Part shown: piece by piece, positions 23,415-34,976 of the stretch
How positions within the stretch are numbered: the first letter of the stretch is position 1
Layout: each line of letters opens with the position of its first letter
NCBI GenBank assembly: GCA_001600095.1
Contig: BCIX01000001.1
Location: 4,985,198-5,049,197, forward strand
Length of the DNA: 64,000 nt
From: Bullera alba
Taxonomy: Eukaryota > Basidiomycota > Tremellomycetes > Tremellales > Bulleraceae
Direction: 5' to 3'
Notes under the pieces: generated by a model
Databases searched by the model: none
The model's input: only the letters and a program-made list of their open reading frames with translations
What the model was told of the DNA's origin: nothing
Made by a program: the position numbers and the translations under genes

Positions 23415-23968
23415 AGCGGATATAGGTCGAGTGCAGTTGTCAAGCAAGAAGGCAGGGATAGCAGAGATGTGACTTGTCGCGATTATCGATACCGTCGCCA
23501 GTGTACAATCTCGTCAAAAAGTCGGAGTCGGGCTTGGAGTCGGGACAACCTCTTGTCGGATTTCAGGCACGTTTTGCATTTGATCGCGGCAAAGACCGGT
23601 ACAAGCTTCTCGACTGAACGTGTGACGCTGACGAGCTTCAGTGATCTCAACACCCCAATGGGCCGCCAGTGCATGTCTCGCCCTGACGCTACATACGACG
23701 AGCAAGATGTCGCTCGATGGCATTATACAAGCAATTAATCAAGATCACTTTGCGACGCCAAAGGTCTTCGTCTCTAGCTTCCGTCGATGGTGGGAGTGCC
23801 AATGGGATCTTTGAGCCCGCCAGCCGGAAGGTTACTGAGTCCGCACCTCGGAGAACGAGTACAGCAGGTTGATGGCGGGCGAGATGGTGGTGAATTTTCA
23901 CTCTACATGATCACACAGTCGTCTCGCACTGAGAGAGCGTACATCGCCTGGCGCGAGATCAGCGATAC
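23415..23968. other. Intergenic between RCY1 and phosphatase gene
   Basis: About 550 bases (both neighbours on the minus strand). Short open frames on both strands lack introns, starts or family signal. Likely the phosphatase promoter plus RCY1 3' UTR. Confidence 0.5.
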
Positions 23969-26900
23969 TCAGGAACAGATCTTGACGTCTTGACCGACCT
24001 TGTCTACCGTCTTTTCAATCTTCTTCCAATCCGCTCTTCGCTGGATAAACTCGTAGATGCTGTTTGACCAAGGTCATCAGCACTGGTTCCGCCACATATA
24101 GCCTACTAGCTCACTCTTCAGGTCGGAACGTACCGCCGTACCGCGTCACGTCCCGGACGATCTGAGCGAGGTCTTTGGCGTCGGAGACGATATACACATG
24201 GCCAAGCATTTTCAAATTGGCAAAGTCCTCCGTGATGCGTTGTTGCTTGAGCGAGGCGATGAAGTTGTGATAGGCGTTGAGATCGGCTATGATCTGGAAT
24301 CCACCCTCGAGCGAGATGATCTGTCGCTTGAGATGTCTCTGCAGGATGCTGATACCGCCGGATCGAGATCAGTATGGTCCAGCTTGATTTTGAGCGGTTC
24401 TGCCAGTCCGACTCACCCTTGTAATCGGATCCCGACCTCCTGGTAGAAGACCTCGAGGACCTCTTTCGAAGTACTGCCCCGAAGGAGATTGCAGTGCATC
24501 TCCAAGCACGCAATGGCTTCCCTGCATCCCTCCGTGGGTCCCAAGTCCATTGCCGCCCCGTCCACCGGGTAGTATTCTCTCGGTCCGGTCTTCACCATGA
24601 TTATATGCTCGACCTGGTTCATCAACACCTCGATACCGGCATTCAAGCCCGCCGCCACAGCGTCATCCAGCACGCTCTCGAAACGCTTCTTCTCCCTCAT
24701 CACTCCATTAAGGAAATCCGTCTTGTCGACATACTTGCTGAGGTCTTTGTCGAAGTACACCTGGATCATCGATTGTACCGTATCCCCAACGTGGACCAGC
24801 TCGAAGAATTGGAGTAATGGCGCCACACTTGTAGTCTCCTCGTGCTCGTCGGGCTTGTACGTGCTCATCTGGCTGGTCGCGCTAAGATACGACTTGTCAG
24901 TTTGACTGCGGAACAAGCCGGTTCGGTGTCGACTTACACCCTGAATCCTGGAGCGATGTGCATGTCCCCGGCAGACTTGAGCATGAGGATAAAGATCTCC
25001 TCTATGCTCTCCTTTACTTTGTGTCCATACTTTCCCGGATACCCGGCAAACGTTTCGGTCCGCTTGAGGGATTCTCGATCGGCGTGAATCAGTTCTAGGG
25101 CGATGTCGAGTGATACCAAGAGTTGCAACTTGTCGAAAGACTCTTTTCCCTTTTTGCCCAGTTGTCCGGCACCATTCATCTGGCTCGCCGTAGTGGTCAT
25201 ATTTGGTGATGCCGCCGTGGAGGGAGTTGGCAGTGCCGTCTCCACGTTGGTCATTGAAAACGTCGAGTCTTTCTCATTTATCGACACATCGTCCTTCTCG
25301 TCCAGCTCAACCACCTCTTTGGTCTCGAAGATGACTTTACCATTTTCTGCTTCGGTCTTGACCACCTGTCGGTTCTCGCCAGAGTTTCCAGCCCACTTCT
25401 GCGGGTTGAGCATTGACAGTCCGTTCACTGCTGAGGATCCGCCGCTGACAATAGCGTTGACACCAAAGGTGACCGTCCGGGGCACGATCGTCACGGGAAG
25501 CAGGAGGACATCTTTGAAGCCGGCCAAGACGTTTCGCTTTACTTGATCGGGATTCGACGAGTTGAGGAAGGTAGGCTGACCAGCCCCTCGAACCGTCTTT
25601 GCCCTTGCTCCCGGATCGGAGGCGCCCAGCTGGGGTCAAAGTTGTTAGTCACTGCAGCTCGTCCGCCAAAGTCGACTCACATCCTTAGTCCACTTCGCAC
25701 ATATGCCGTCAAGCTGTCTCTTGACCCACTCCGTCTCCTCGTCCAGATATTCATCCATGTTGACCTCGAACATGTGATATCTGCACCTCATCAGCACAAA
25801 GTATCATGTCTTGCACTCACATGACGTCCTCCACGATGGACTGCTTGATGGTCGTTTTCGTACCCTCCAGCACCTCCATCACCGTGCCGACCAACTTCCA
25901 AGCCTGGACGAACGTCGCAGCTGTAGCTTGAAGGAAGAGATCCTGCGACACGATCCTAGTCTGGCCGAGGAGAGGTTGGACGTATTCTCCAATCTATCAA
26001 CGGTCAGCATCGTTGCCACGGAAGAACATTTTCGCATCGCACTCACCACATCATTTGCGACTCTTTCGCAGAACGAGAGTATGACCCGGGCACCCATGGG
26101 AAATACCCTGACGGCCCTATTGGCGTCTATACGGAAAGCCTCCAAGACATGGGTGATGAAAGCGTCCATCGGTGTGAAGTCGAGTTGGCGCACCATGGCT
26201 CCGGTCGGCGTTTGCGCTTTGCTGTCAATTCAGATTGTAAGCAGGCGCAGATGGCCTGATCCGTTTTGATCGCTCACACTATATTCTCCAATGGATCCCA
26301 CTTTCCAGTTTCGTAGAACACCTCTCGTTTCTCCACCCATACCCTCCCGCATTCCCATTGATCGCGTCCGCCTCCGCCTTCATTGAAGACCTTCCAGCTG
26401 CTATCTGCTGCTATCCGCATGCCCTCCTCGTCATTCTTCGAATCCGCAACTTCAAACGCTACTAAACAGGTCGAGTCGAATCTGTCCGCAGCGGCGAGTA
26501 ATGCTTGCCGTAAGAAGCCCCAATCCCGCAGAGGCTGAATATCGGGTGATAAGAAGCGCAATAGGATGAGTAATTTGTCGGCTTGTTCCGTCAAGGTTGG
26601 CGGTAGCGATGTGAGCGGTGATAGGGGGAATAGGAGGGATAACGTCGAACTAGGAGAAGGTGACGCTCGTAGGTGGTGACATAAGTGTATCAATGCGAGA
26701 TGATGGGTTTTGTAGGCCTGGTAGAACGGTCCAGTCTTTGTCGGCCGAGTCGAGTACGTAGGTCTTTGAGTCTGAGCTTTAGACGGTGTGAGGGCGAAGA
26801 ATCCAGTCGTCCGTCCGGATTTACTGCTTCCCGCTGTAGGATGGGAAGGCAATGGCATGTCGTCGAATCCAATCAGACTGTCCTCGTTCTTGGATGCTCC

Positions 26901-27431
26901 GTTGGGTCTTGACGAGGCGTTGAATTCGCCAAAGTCCACATCCTCGAAAACATCGTTGTTCGATCCGTTGACGCCGCCTCCTACACCGGACTGGGCGGCA
27001 AAGTCACCAAAGTCGTCGTCCACCAGGTTCGAGTTGCCGAGACTCGACGATCCGATCACTGGGGTGTGCTTTGGCCTTGCCGGTGACGAATGGCTCTCCT
27101 TCCGAGGCGCCGTGGTGGAAGTCCGTATCTCCTCTTCACTCAGCCCCAGCACTTGGCACCTCCACTGCCAGTTGTCCTCATCCCGAACCAGACTAGCCAA
27201 GGCGCGACTGACCCTAGCGACATTGGGTATCTCGCTAACGGGGAGATACCGGATGATGCGTAAGAGTATCGACTCTGGCCATCTTCCAACTAGAGGTCCA
27301 ACATTTTGAGACTGGGCCGAGGGTTTGGATGGCTTGAGGACCGCACTGAATATCGCAGTCGGGGCCTTGGTCTTGCTGCTGGAGGAAGGACCGCCAGGCT
27401 TGGACGGTGCCATCGGCGCCCATGATTTCAT
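23969..27431 (-). CDS. RCY1: Recyclin-1-like F-box/exocyst-domain protein
   Basis: Eight exons from 27431 down (26278-27431, 26047-26221, 25821-25993, 25681-25780, 24938-25629, 24417-24881, 24142-24348, 23969-24059) give 1018 residues. An F-box lies near residues 46-92 (RWPESILLRIIRYLPVSEIPN to NWQWRC). A disordered segment (about 100-230) contains repeated DDDFGDFA/VDFGEFN motifs, resembling clathrin-adaptor (AP/GAE-binding) peptides. The rest is helical and resembles the exocyst Sec10/recyclin domain (FYQAYKTHHLALIHLCHHL, KELIHADRESLKRTETFAGY). Yeast Rcy1 and fission-yeast Pof6 act in endosome recycling and septation with Skp1. The C-terminus (VGQDVKICS) has no CAAX box, unlike yeast Rcy1. 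The exon 7 donor was set by phase and is the least certain. Confidence 0.87.
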
Positions 27432-28341
27432 GTTGAGATAAGAGTCGCGTTGTGGTGCATTGGTGTGCAGTATACCGGTGGACTGCTACTTATGGCCTGC
27501 TTGGCCTGCTGCAGCCTGCAACGATGACAGCGGCGCCGCTGGCCTGTGATGTTGAGGACGCGTAGTTTCCGACGGATCACTCCCAAAGAGCCTAACTGGC
27601 TCGCAACACTTGTGCAGGCATGCGCTCTCATGCGCCTCAACCCGGCTTAATAGGCTTGAGGCCGCTAGCTGCCGGCCGGACACATGCCACGTGTCAATTT
27701 TAAAAACCGTGCACCCTCAGATTGAGATTGGACAGTTAGCCGTCCGTTTTGAGAAGCCTGCGTCCGGCGCAAGAATAGGTATGCGCGCTATGACGCATGC
27801 CTTCCCGCAGCTCGCCTATGTACGAAGTCTCCCAGCTCAAAATCTGGTAAAGTCCCTGAAACAGTGTGGCGTTTTTCCCCCTTACGTTTCAACGCGCAAA
27901 GGACCCTTTGAGCTCCTTTGAGAAACGCGACGGAAGGGGCGAAACAAGGGGGAAGAGGAGAGATTGGGTGAACGAGAGGGGTTGTCACCCTCAAACGTCA
28001 CTCATGCCGATCACTCCTCGGCTCAAGCGGTAGCGACAGAGAGTGCGTTGATGGCCTGGACCATGTGGACTTTCGAGCTCACGTACTACGTATACTATCG
28101 CTTCCCAAAGTTGTTGACGATCTCGACATTAACAGCAAGGGGGTCCATCGATCTCAAGAGGAGGAATGTACAAAGATAGATCTGCCTAGTTGTCGTCTCT
28201 CATCCTTTTCGTCTTCCTCGACTGCTTTGTACTGTGTACTTGAAGTCTCTCACTCTTACTCGTACTCACCACCGTCGCTCTCTTCACAACAAGCCGTCCA
28301 GCACATCGGACACCTTCATCTATCCTTGGACAGTCACAACA
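27432..28341. other. Divergent RCY1/GH128 promoter
   Basis: About 910 bases between divergent starts. It has GC-rich palindromic bits near 27500-27700 and pyrimidine-rich CT tracts before the GH128 ATG, as in strong basidiomycete promoters. No gene seen. Confidence 0.5.
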
Positions 28342-29856
28342 ATGTTCATCTCAACTTATTTCACCGTTCTCGGTCTGCTCCTCGCAGGCAGCACTCAAGC
28401 CGCGACGATCGGCAAGAGACGACAATGTGGACCGGGTGGGCCGAATCACAATGCCGGTCAGTACATGTCCCTCGTCCATGCCACTGCCTCAAGGGGATCA
28501 AACGGTCTCTTGACCATCACTTCCACCGCCATCGAAACTGCAACAGTCTCGATCGTTGCCAATGTCAATGCGAATGTGGATGAAGACACTGACAATCAAG
28601 ATACAACAGGAGGAGGCAATGTCAACCTGATAGCTAGCGGGTCTAGCACTCAGAGACAGACTTCGACCGTGAAGAGCACAGTGACGATTGGCCCTTCGAG
28701 CGCAGCAGCGAATCCAATCATCTCTACGGCATCTGTTGTAACTAGGCCGACCACTACCACCAACGTTCCCAAGCCCTCCACTAGCGTCGCAGCTCCCAAA
28801 CCCTCTACTAGCAGTGCGGCACCGGCCCCTGCTCCACCGGTCAGCAACCCTTCGGGCGATGGTTGTGGTATAGGATGGAACTACGACTCTGGCTCAAAGG
28901 TCAACACTCTTACAGGTTCAGGATCCCATCTGTCTTGGTACTATGGTTGGAATGCGACTCCGCTGCCCAATATGGCCAACCTCGAGTTCGTGCCTATGGT
29001 CCACAAGCAGGCAGATGTCGCCGGTATCAAAGCCGCCTCGGCCGGTTGGGCCGCAGGTACCAAATACGTCCTCTCGTTCAATGAGCGTGAGTCAGGCGTT
29101 TGACCATCTGTCTCATGTGGCTGCGGCTGACAGTCAAGTCCAGCGGACATGAAGGCTTCTGTTGGTGGATCAGACATGAGCCCCTCTCTCGCCGCCACCG
29201 AGCACATCAACTGGGTCAAGAACTTGGGCGGGTCATACATCATCGGATCTCCTGGTGTCGCTAGAGGAAGCAAGAAATGGATGACGGTGAGTTTTATTCA
29301 GTGGACTCGAAGGGAGATACTGAAGGATCCGTGCAGGACTGGGTCGCTGCTTGTGGCGGAAAGTGTAAATACGACTTTGTCCCTTTCCACTGGTATGGTA
29401 CCAAGGCTGAGGACATGATCAAGGACGCCAAGGTGAGTGAGGCGTGCCCAATGATATCGTACACCCTGCTGATCCCGGACAGGACTTCTACGCCACATTT
29501 GGCAAACCCCTCTGGCTCACCGAGGTGAGTAATTCCTACGTGATCACCAGCAAGCAATGCTGATGAGGACGCCAGTGGTCATGCAAGGACTATGGCACAG
29601 GATACACCTGTACCGACGCCGAAGTCAAGAAATTCATGTCGACCTCGATCTCCTTCTTCCGAGGCGAGGGCAAGGACATGGTCCACCGATGGGCCTACTT
29701 TGGCGCTTTCCCAAGCATGGCCAACGCCGAGAAGAACCCCAACGGATTGCTCGCGGCGGACGGTTCGGTGAGTACAACACTGTAACTGCGCATCGGTTCT
29801 TGCACTGACTTGATGTCTAGGCGAACGCCATGGGCAAGTATTACGTCTCGCTATAG
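28342..29856 (+). CDS. Secreted GH128-type beta-1,3-glucanase
   Basis: Six exons (28342-29086, 29144-29286, 29337-29432, 29483-29524, 29576-29767, 29821-29856) give 417 residues. A signal peptide (about 1-20, FTVLGLLLAGSTQA) and a KR site are followed by a Ser/Thr/Pro-rich stalk (about 90-175), then the Asl1/GH128 catalytic domain from GCGIGWNYDSG onward. Visible motifs are WYYGWNATP, VLSFNEPDM (putative acid/base Glu), YDFVPFHWYG and PLWLTEWSC (putative nucleophile Glu). GH128 enzymes cleave beta-1,3-glucan, so a role in cell-wall remodelling or glucan feeding is likely. The stalk suggests O-glycosylation at the surface. The intron at 29287-29336 was chosen because it is the only one of normal length keeping frame. 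Confidence 0.9.
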
Positions 29857-30008
29857 GGCTACTGGAGACTCTAGGTCATGGGATATATTGCGGAGCCGGC
29901 CTCTGCGATGCTTTGAGACTCTTCGAATCTGGGCTCGAACCTGTATGCATTGTACATGGTGACACTGTAGTCACTCAACGTTGATCTCCCTTAAACCCAT
30001 CTGACTCC

Positions 30009-33000
30009 CTAGATCCACATCATCAGGTGATGCCTCGTGTAATCCTGACCAGTAGCCAGATCCGACGCTGATCCCAAGTTCGGGTAGAACGGGACCATGG
30101 CGTCTGAAGCACCGAGAATGAGCGTGTCTACACCGTTGTCAGCTCATGAATCCTTTCCATCGAAAAAAGGAAAGTCAGCTCGAACTCACTGTATAATCGC
30201 CAGTAAACCTCCCTGACCCTTCTGGCTGGGTGATACAATCCCTGTAGGACATAACTCAGGAGCGGACCTGGTCCAAGACCCAACCGCATAGCCTCAATAG
30301 CGTCCATCATACCGCCAATGACGTGGGGTGACGTCTCGAAGATATTTGGCCAGACCAAGTTCAACATGTGCGTCAAGGCATCTTCGTGTCCTAGACCCGC
30401 TACACCAATTGCTAAGTGCTTGACCATTGCCGCAGCTGTTTGTCGATGAACGTGATCTCTGTCGGTCAGGGCGTCTTCCAGGATACCCAGCGTCGAGTTG
30501 ATGTAATCCTTTGCCATCTCACCGACATACTCGAACACCCAGGCCAAAGCCTTCAGACATCCATTCCGCACGTTGAGCTCGGGCGTTCGGTACTCGTTCA
30601 AGATGGCGGGTATGCAGGTGAACGGGCCACAAGTCTCGGCGACAATGGCAATAGCGACTGTGGAACATACTCGAGATTGTCGCTCTTGAACTTTGAGGTT
30701 GGTGAGCAACACACTGAGCACATCCTGGGGACCGATGGCTTTGGCGATATAACCAAACGAGTTGACGGCAGCTCTTCGGATGGCCTTCTTGTGCGCCTTG
30801 AGCAGATCGAGCAGCTCGAAACAAATTCGCATCCACTCTTTGGCGGGAACGAACTCGGCACCTCGATCCGCTGCGAGGGGTCAGTTCGAAGGCTCCGATT
30901 CTTACCATCACGACTCACCGATACGACCTATCAAGTTGATCGTCGCTTCCTGCACCTTCTCGTGCCTGTTTCGCAAAATCGGCGTCATTCGCGGTACTAC
31001 GGTCTCATTAGTAGGTCATCCTTCAGACATGCACTCAGTACTCACGCAGATCCTTTACAGGGGGGTTCATCTGTGTCATGCCGACCACATTGGCAATGGC
31101 TCCCTCTGCGGCGATCAAACTATAACAGGTCAGTACGAAATCAACAAAGGCCAGGCACACTACTCACCTTCCGAGGGCGTCTGGGTACTCCTCACCAAGC
31201 TGCTCAAAGATGACCACGCCGAGCTTGCTCAGCAGCTGATCCTCGCCAGACGACTTGATGATGTACGCCAACTTGGTGGTGAGGTCGGCGGCGAGCATAC
31301 GGACTTTGGCCGATTTGTTAGTCAATCGCCACAAGATCATCGAGACGATTTGTGGCAAGTACGGCTTAACTCTACCGCCGAGAGCGTTGACGACGGTGCC
31401 GAAGCCGTCCAGCATGACCGTGTCCTCGAGCGTCTGTTCCTGGAACGCAAAGATGATGCCGTCGATCAAGAGCACCTCGAGTCGCTCGTCGATATCCGCT
31501 GCACCAACGTTGGAGACGACCTTGGTGATTGTCTCCATGACCATCTTTCTGAATGGCTCCGACTCGTCCTTCAAGTCGTTGCACACCCTGCCGACGATTT
31601 CCGATACACCGGCCTTTTGCGCGAGCTCGACCGTCGTCTCCACGAGTTGCTTGTAGTTTCGCTTGTCGAGAGCCATTCGCCTGACCCAGAATGCCTTGAA
31701 GAACTCGGGTAACACCTCTTCTCGGATGTAGGTGGGCGAGACACCTTCTGTTCCGGCACACTGCTTGATCACTTGCAGAACGATTCGCCTCATCTCTTCG
31801 TCGCTCGTTTGGAACTCTCGGATGAAGATTGGCATACCCTCCTTGACGTAGTATCCGGCGTACTCGGGGTCCATCAGGGGGATGATGTAGCCGATAGCTT
31901 TGAAGAACGCGGCGAGGGTTTTGCCTCGGTGTGCTCGGATACCAAGCCAGAGCGGCTTCAGTACGTTGTCAAACGACTCGATACCATAAGGCGCGGCGGA
32001 TTCAGCGAGAGCGGCGAGCGACAGAGCAGTCATGGTTCTGACTTTCTGTTGATCGTCCTGAAGACCGTCGGCGATGGCGTCGACCAAGTTACGCAGGTGG
32101 GGGAGGATGGCACAGCCCATGAGAATGGCGATCTGCTGGATGATTCGAATACCAGTGTGACGAGCCTGCCACGACTTTTTCGATCGACAGACGGCTTTGA
32201 GGAAAGGGAGTAGGGCTGGGATACCGAGAGCCGAAGCGACGACGGAGAAGGCACGGGCGGTCGTGTTTCGGACATACTCGTCGACGTGGTCGATGTCCGG
32301 TCGCATGGTGGAGATCATGTGCGCCAGACCAGCGGCTTTGGCCAGGTTACTGATGATCTCTCTACCCTCGACTCGGGCATAATAGTCCTCGTCGATAAGG
32401 AGCGGCTCGATGACGACCAGGATCTTGTGGACATACGGCCTGACCAAGTCGTCCAGCTTGTACAGCACTCGGTCGATGACTTTGACGAGCAGATGTCGCT
32501 CCTGATCCTCGAGCGTTCTCTCCATCAACAGCGGCAGGATTTTGTCGAATAGAGGTCCAGCGCCGAACTCTCTGGCTCGGTCGGTGATTTGTCTCAAGGC
32601 GGTTTTACGAACGGGTGGTGTTCCGTTCTTGATCTTCAGCAACAACCTCATGATCTTCCTCTCCTTGAGCTCCTCAACCGAGAACGACAGATCGTCTTCC
32701 TCGCCTCCACCTTCACCCAAGATTTTGGCAAAGTACTGCGTGTCCTCTTGCTTCAGGAATTGCAGTGTTCCAATACCCTCGATCTCGGTCTGCTCTTGCG
32801 ATCCGAGCAGGCCGCCCGCACCGAATCTCGCCTTGGCGGCGTCCGAGTCGTCCTGCATCATGAAGCCATGGGATCCAGGAGTGGCGGGGACCATCTTCCT
32901 CGTCGAAGGTGCGGGTCGGTAGTCGTCAGGGACGGGCACGATCGAGTATCCATCCGAAGGCAACAGACTGTCGAGCTCTTCGTTGGTGATCGTCTTGTAT

Positions 33001-33743
33001 CGTTTATCCTCCACCATGACGACTCCGGTGGATGTGTAAGATGGAGTCTGACCGACGACGGCGACACCATCGGAGGGCGCGGAAGTGGGGGCCTGATCCC
33101 ATCGGGACTTCTTGGTACTAGGCGTTGCTTCGGTCTCTGCAGGCGTTTGGTCCCATCTCGACTTTCGCTTCTTGGGTGCCGCGGCCAGTGCTTCCTCCGA
33201 CCACTCTCCCTTCTCCTCTTTGATTTTGGTCTCGTCCTTGACACCATCATCGGCGACGTCCCATCTGCTCTTTTTCGTCTTCGCTGGAGGTGTTCCCTCT
33301 GAATCCTTGATGGCCGCTCGAGGGGGTGTGTCATCTCCGGCCACTGCTCCCCTAGGAGGCGTGTCTCCACCGTCTATCAAAGCTCGAGGAGGCGTCTTGT
33401 CTTCCAGAGCCGCCTGCCCATTCTTCTCCTTTTCCGCCTTTTCCTTCTCCATCTGCTCTTTGAACCTTCTCACTCGTTCCTCTTCTCTCTCCAAATTCGT
33501 TCTCCTCATTCGATCCTCGTATGACTCATCCTCACCCTCGCCCGTGGCCTCGGATCGGTTAAACCGACGAAGCTGGTAGTCCGATTGTCGGGCTGCCACC
33601 TGTTTCGACCTCGCCTTATCCTCAAAGGCGAGAGGGGCGTCCTCTTCATCGGCCATCTCCTCATGTTCATCGAGGATCTCTTGAGGAGCCGTGTACGTCT
33701 GCAGCGGTCTGTACGGCTGCTCAGAGCCTTCAGGGGACGACAT
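30009..33743 (-). CDS. HSH155: Splicing factor 3b subunit 1 (SF3B1/Hsh155)
   Basis: Five exons from 33743 down (31168-33743, 31046-31119, 30919-30996, 30190-30870, 30009-30127) give 1175 residues. The N-terminal third is disordered with repeated TPPR phosphosites and three KSRWD motifs (about residues 158-216), the U2AF-ligand type sites. HEAT repeats follow ([64 protein letters not shown]). The protein is the HEAT solenoid of U2 snRNP that clamps the branch-site helix. The loop DDQQKVRT (Lys567, human Lys700) is intact. It ends TRHHLMMWI, shorter than human. Identification is certain. Confidence 0.97.
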
Positions 33744-34059
33744 GGCGGCGGCTGTGATTGATTGGGCCTGTCGTACTGTTGTTGTAGAGACAGTAAGCAG
33801 TATGGACTGCTCTTGAGGCCATGCTCGAGGCCCAAGATTGGTGAGCGGCCAAACGTTAAGGCGAAACCAAGGTAATTAGGCATGCGTAAGCTCGCACGCC
33901 TAATGTGCGGCTGAGAAGAAAGTGTCGACGTCACGACTTGTATCCTTCGGCAGAAGCTGGTGTCCGGGTTGCTGCGTTGAACGTTGAACAAGGGCATCCA
34001 GAAGGCATCCAACTTGACCAAAGTCGTACAAGTACAGCCAGCACTCGCATTCTCTCACC
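33744..34059. other. Divergent HSH155/PAC3 promoter
   Basis: About 315 bases between divergent starts; nothing else seen. Confidence 0.5.
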
Positions 34060-34719
34060 ATGTCGTCGCTGCTAGAAGAATCTTACGAAGTGAATCCGCC
34101 ATCCAGCTCGAAATCGCATTACGAAACGCCTTCGCCCATCCCCTCGTTTCAGCTACGAGAGACAATATGCGGGATAGCGACCGAACTTTTGGTTCAGACA
34201 TTCGACGATAGGATCATGGTGATCGTTACGCAGAACGACAAGATCGGCTACCTAGTGAGTTTTGAGTGCTATCCTCCTTCAATATAGCCATTCTGCCTAC
34301 GGCTCATTGTCAGATTGGCTGACCGAGCGCAGACGCAAGCGTCATTACCGTCGAATATCCCACTGCCACATCCTCCTAGCGGTACTGGACAAGTCTTGCC
34401 CCCTTCACCCGACTCATTGCTCCTAACGCCGTTGTTGGGATCTCCGCCGAATCCAAATCTGAATAACTTGTACTCGGCGCAAATCGCAACATTGATCTGG
34501 TGGTCGCTTCAAGAGACACACGCAGCCCGCAGGCCTGTCGTCGTGGGATTGGCGCTGGACAGAAAAGCAAGGAAACAGATGAACGGGGATTCGCGACACG
34601 GATCAGAGCAGGAAGAGGATGGAGACGATGAAGAATCGTTCGGAGATGACGAGAGGGAGAGATTTATGGCTGTCATGGGGATGCTGATACGGTGGCCCGG
34701 CATACCCAGCGATATATAA
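34060..34719 (+). CDS. Proteasome assembly chaperone 3-like protein
   Basis: Exons 34060-34254 and 34333-34719 give 193 residues. The pattern fits PSMG3/PAC3: ICGIATELLVQTFDDRIMVIVTQNDKIGYL, then a loop, then the helix LYSAQIATLIWWSLQETH and the strand RPVVVGLALDR. PAC3 with PAC4 templates alpha-ring assembly of the 20S proteasome. An extra Pro/Leu-rich loop (about 75-105) and an acidic C-terminal segment (EQEEDGDDEESFGDDERER) are insertions against human PAC3. The assignment rests on the fold pattern, so it is probable rather than certain. Confidence 0.65.
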
Positions 34720-34976
34720 GGGGCAAAGGCACCGATATCCCACCGTCGAGACTCGACACGTATTGAAGAGCCCATGTAGAAGGCATCCTGCGCCGGAACC
34801 GCAAGATAAGTGGACTGCCAGGGGGAACACGCTGGCCGTGCTGCATCAACACCAAAGTAGAGTCCGTAGTGTGCATATGATACCTATAATCGTGAACATG
34901 CGAAAAGAAGGGCTACACGTTGTCTCGTCGTGACAATTGATCATCAAATAGGGTCGTGGCGGTACAAGTCGTTCGC

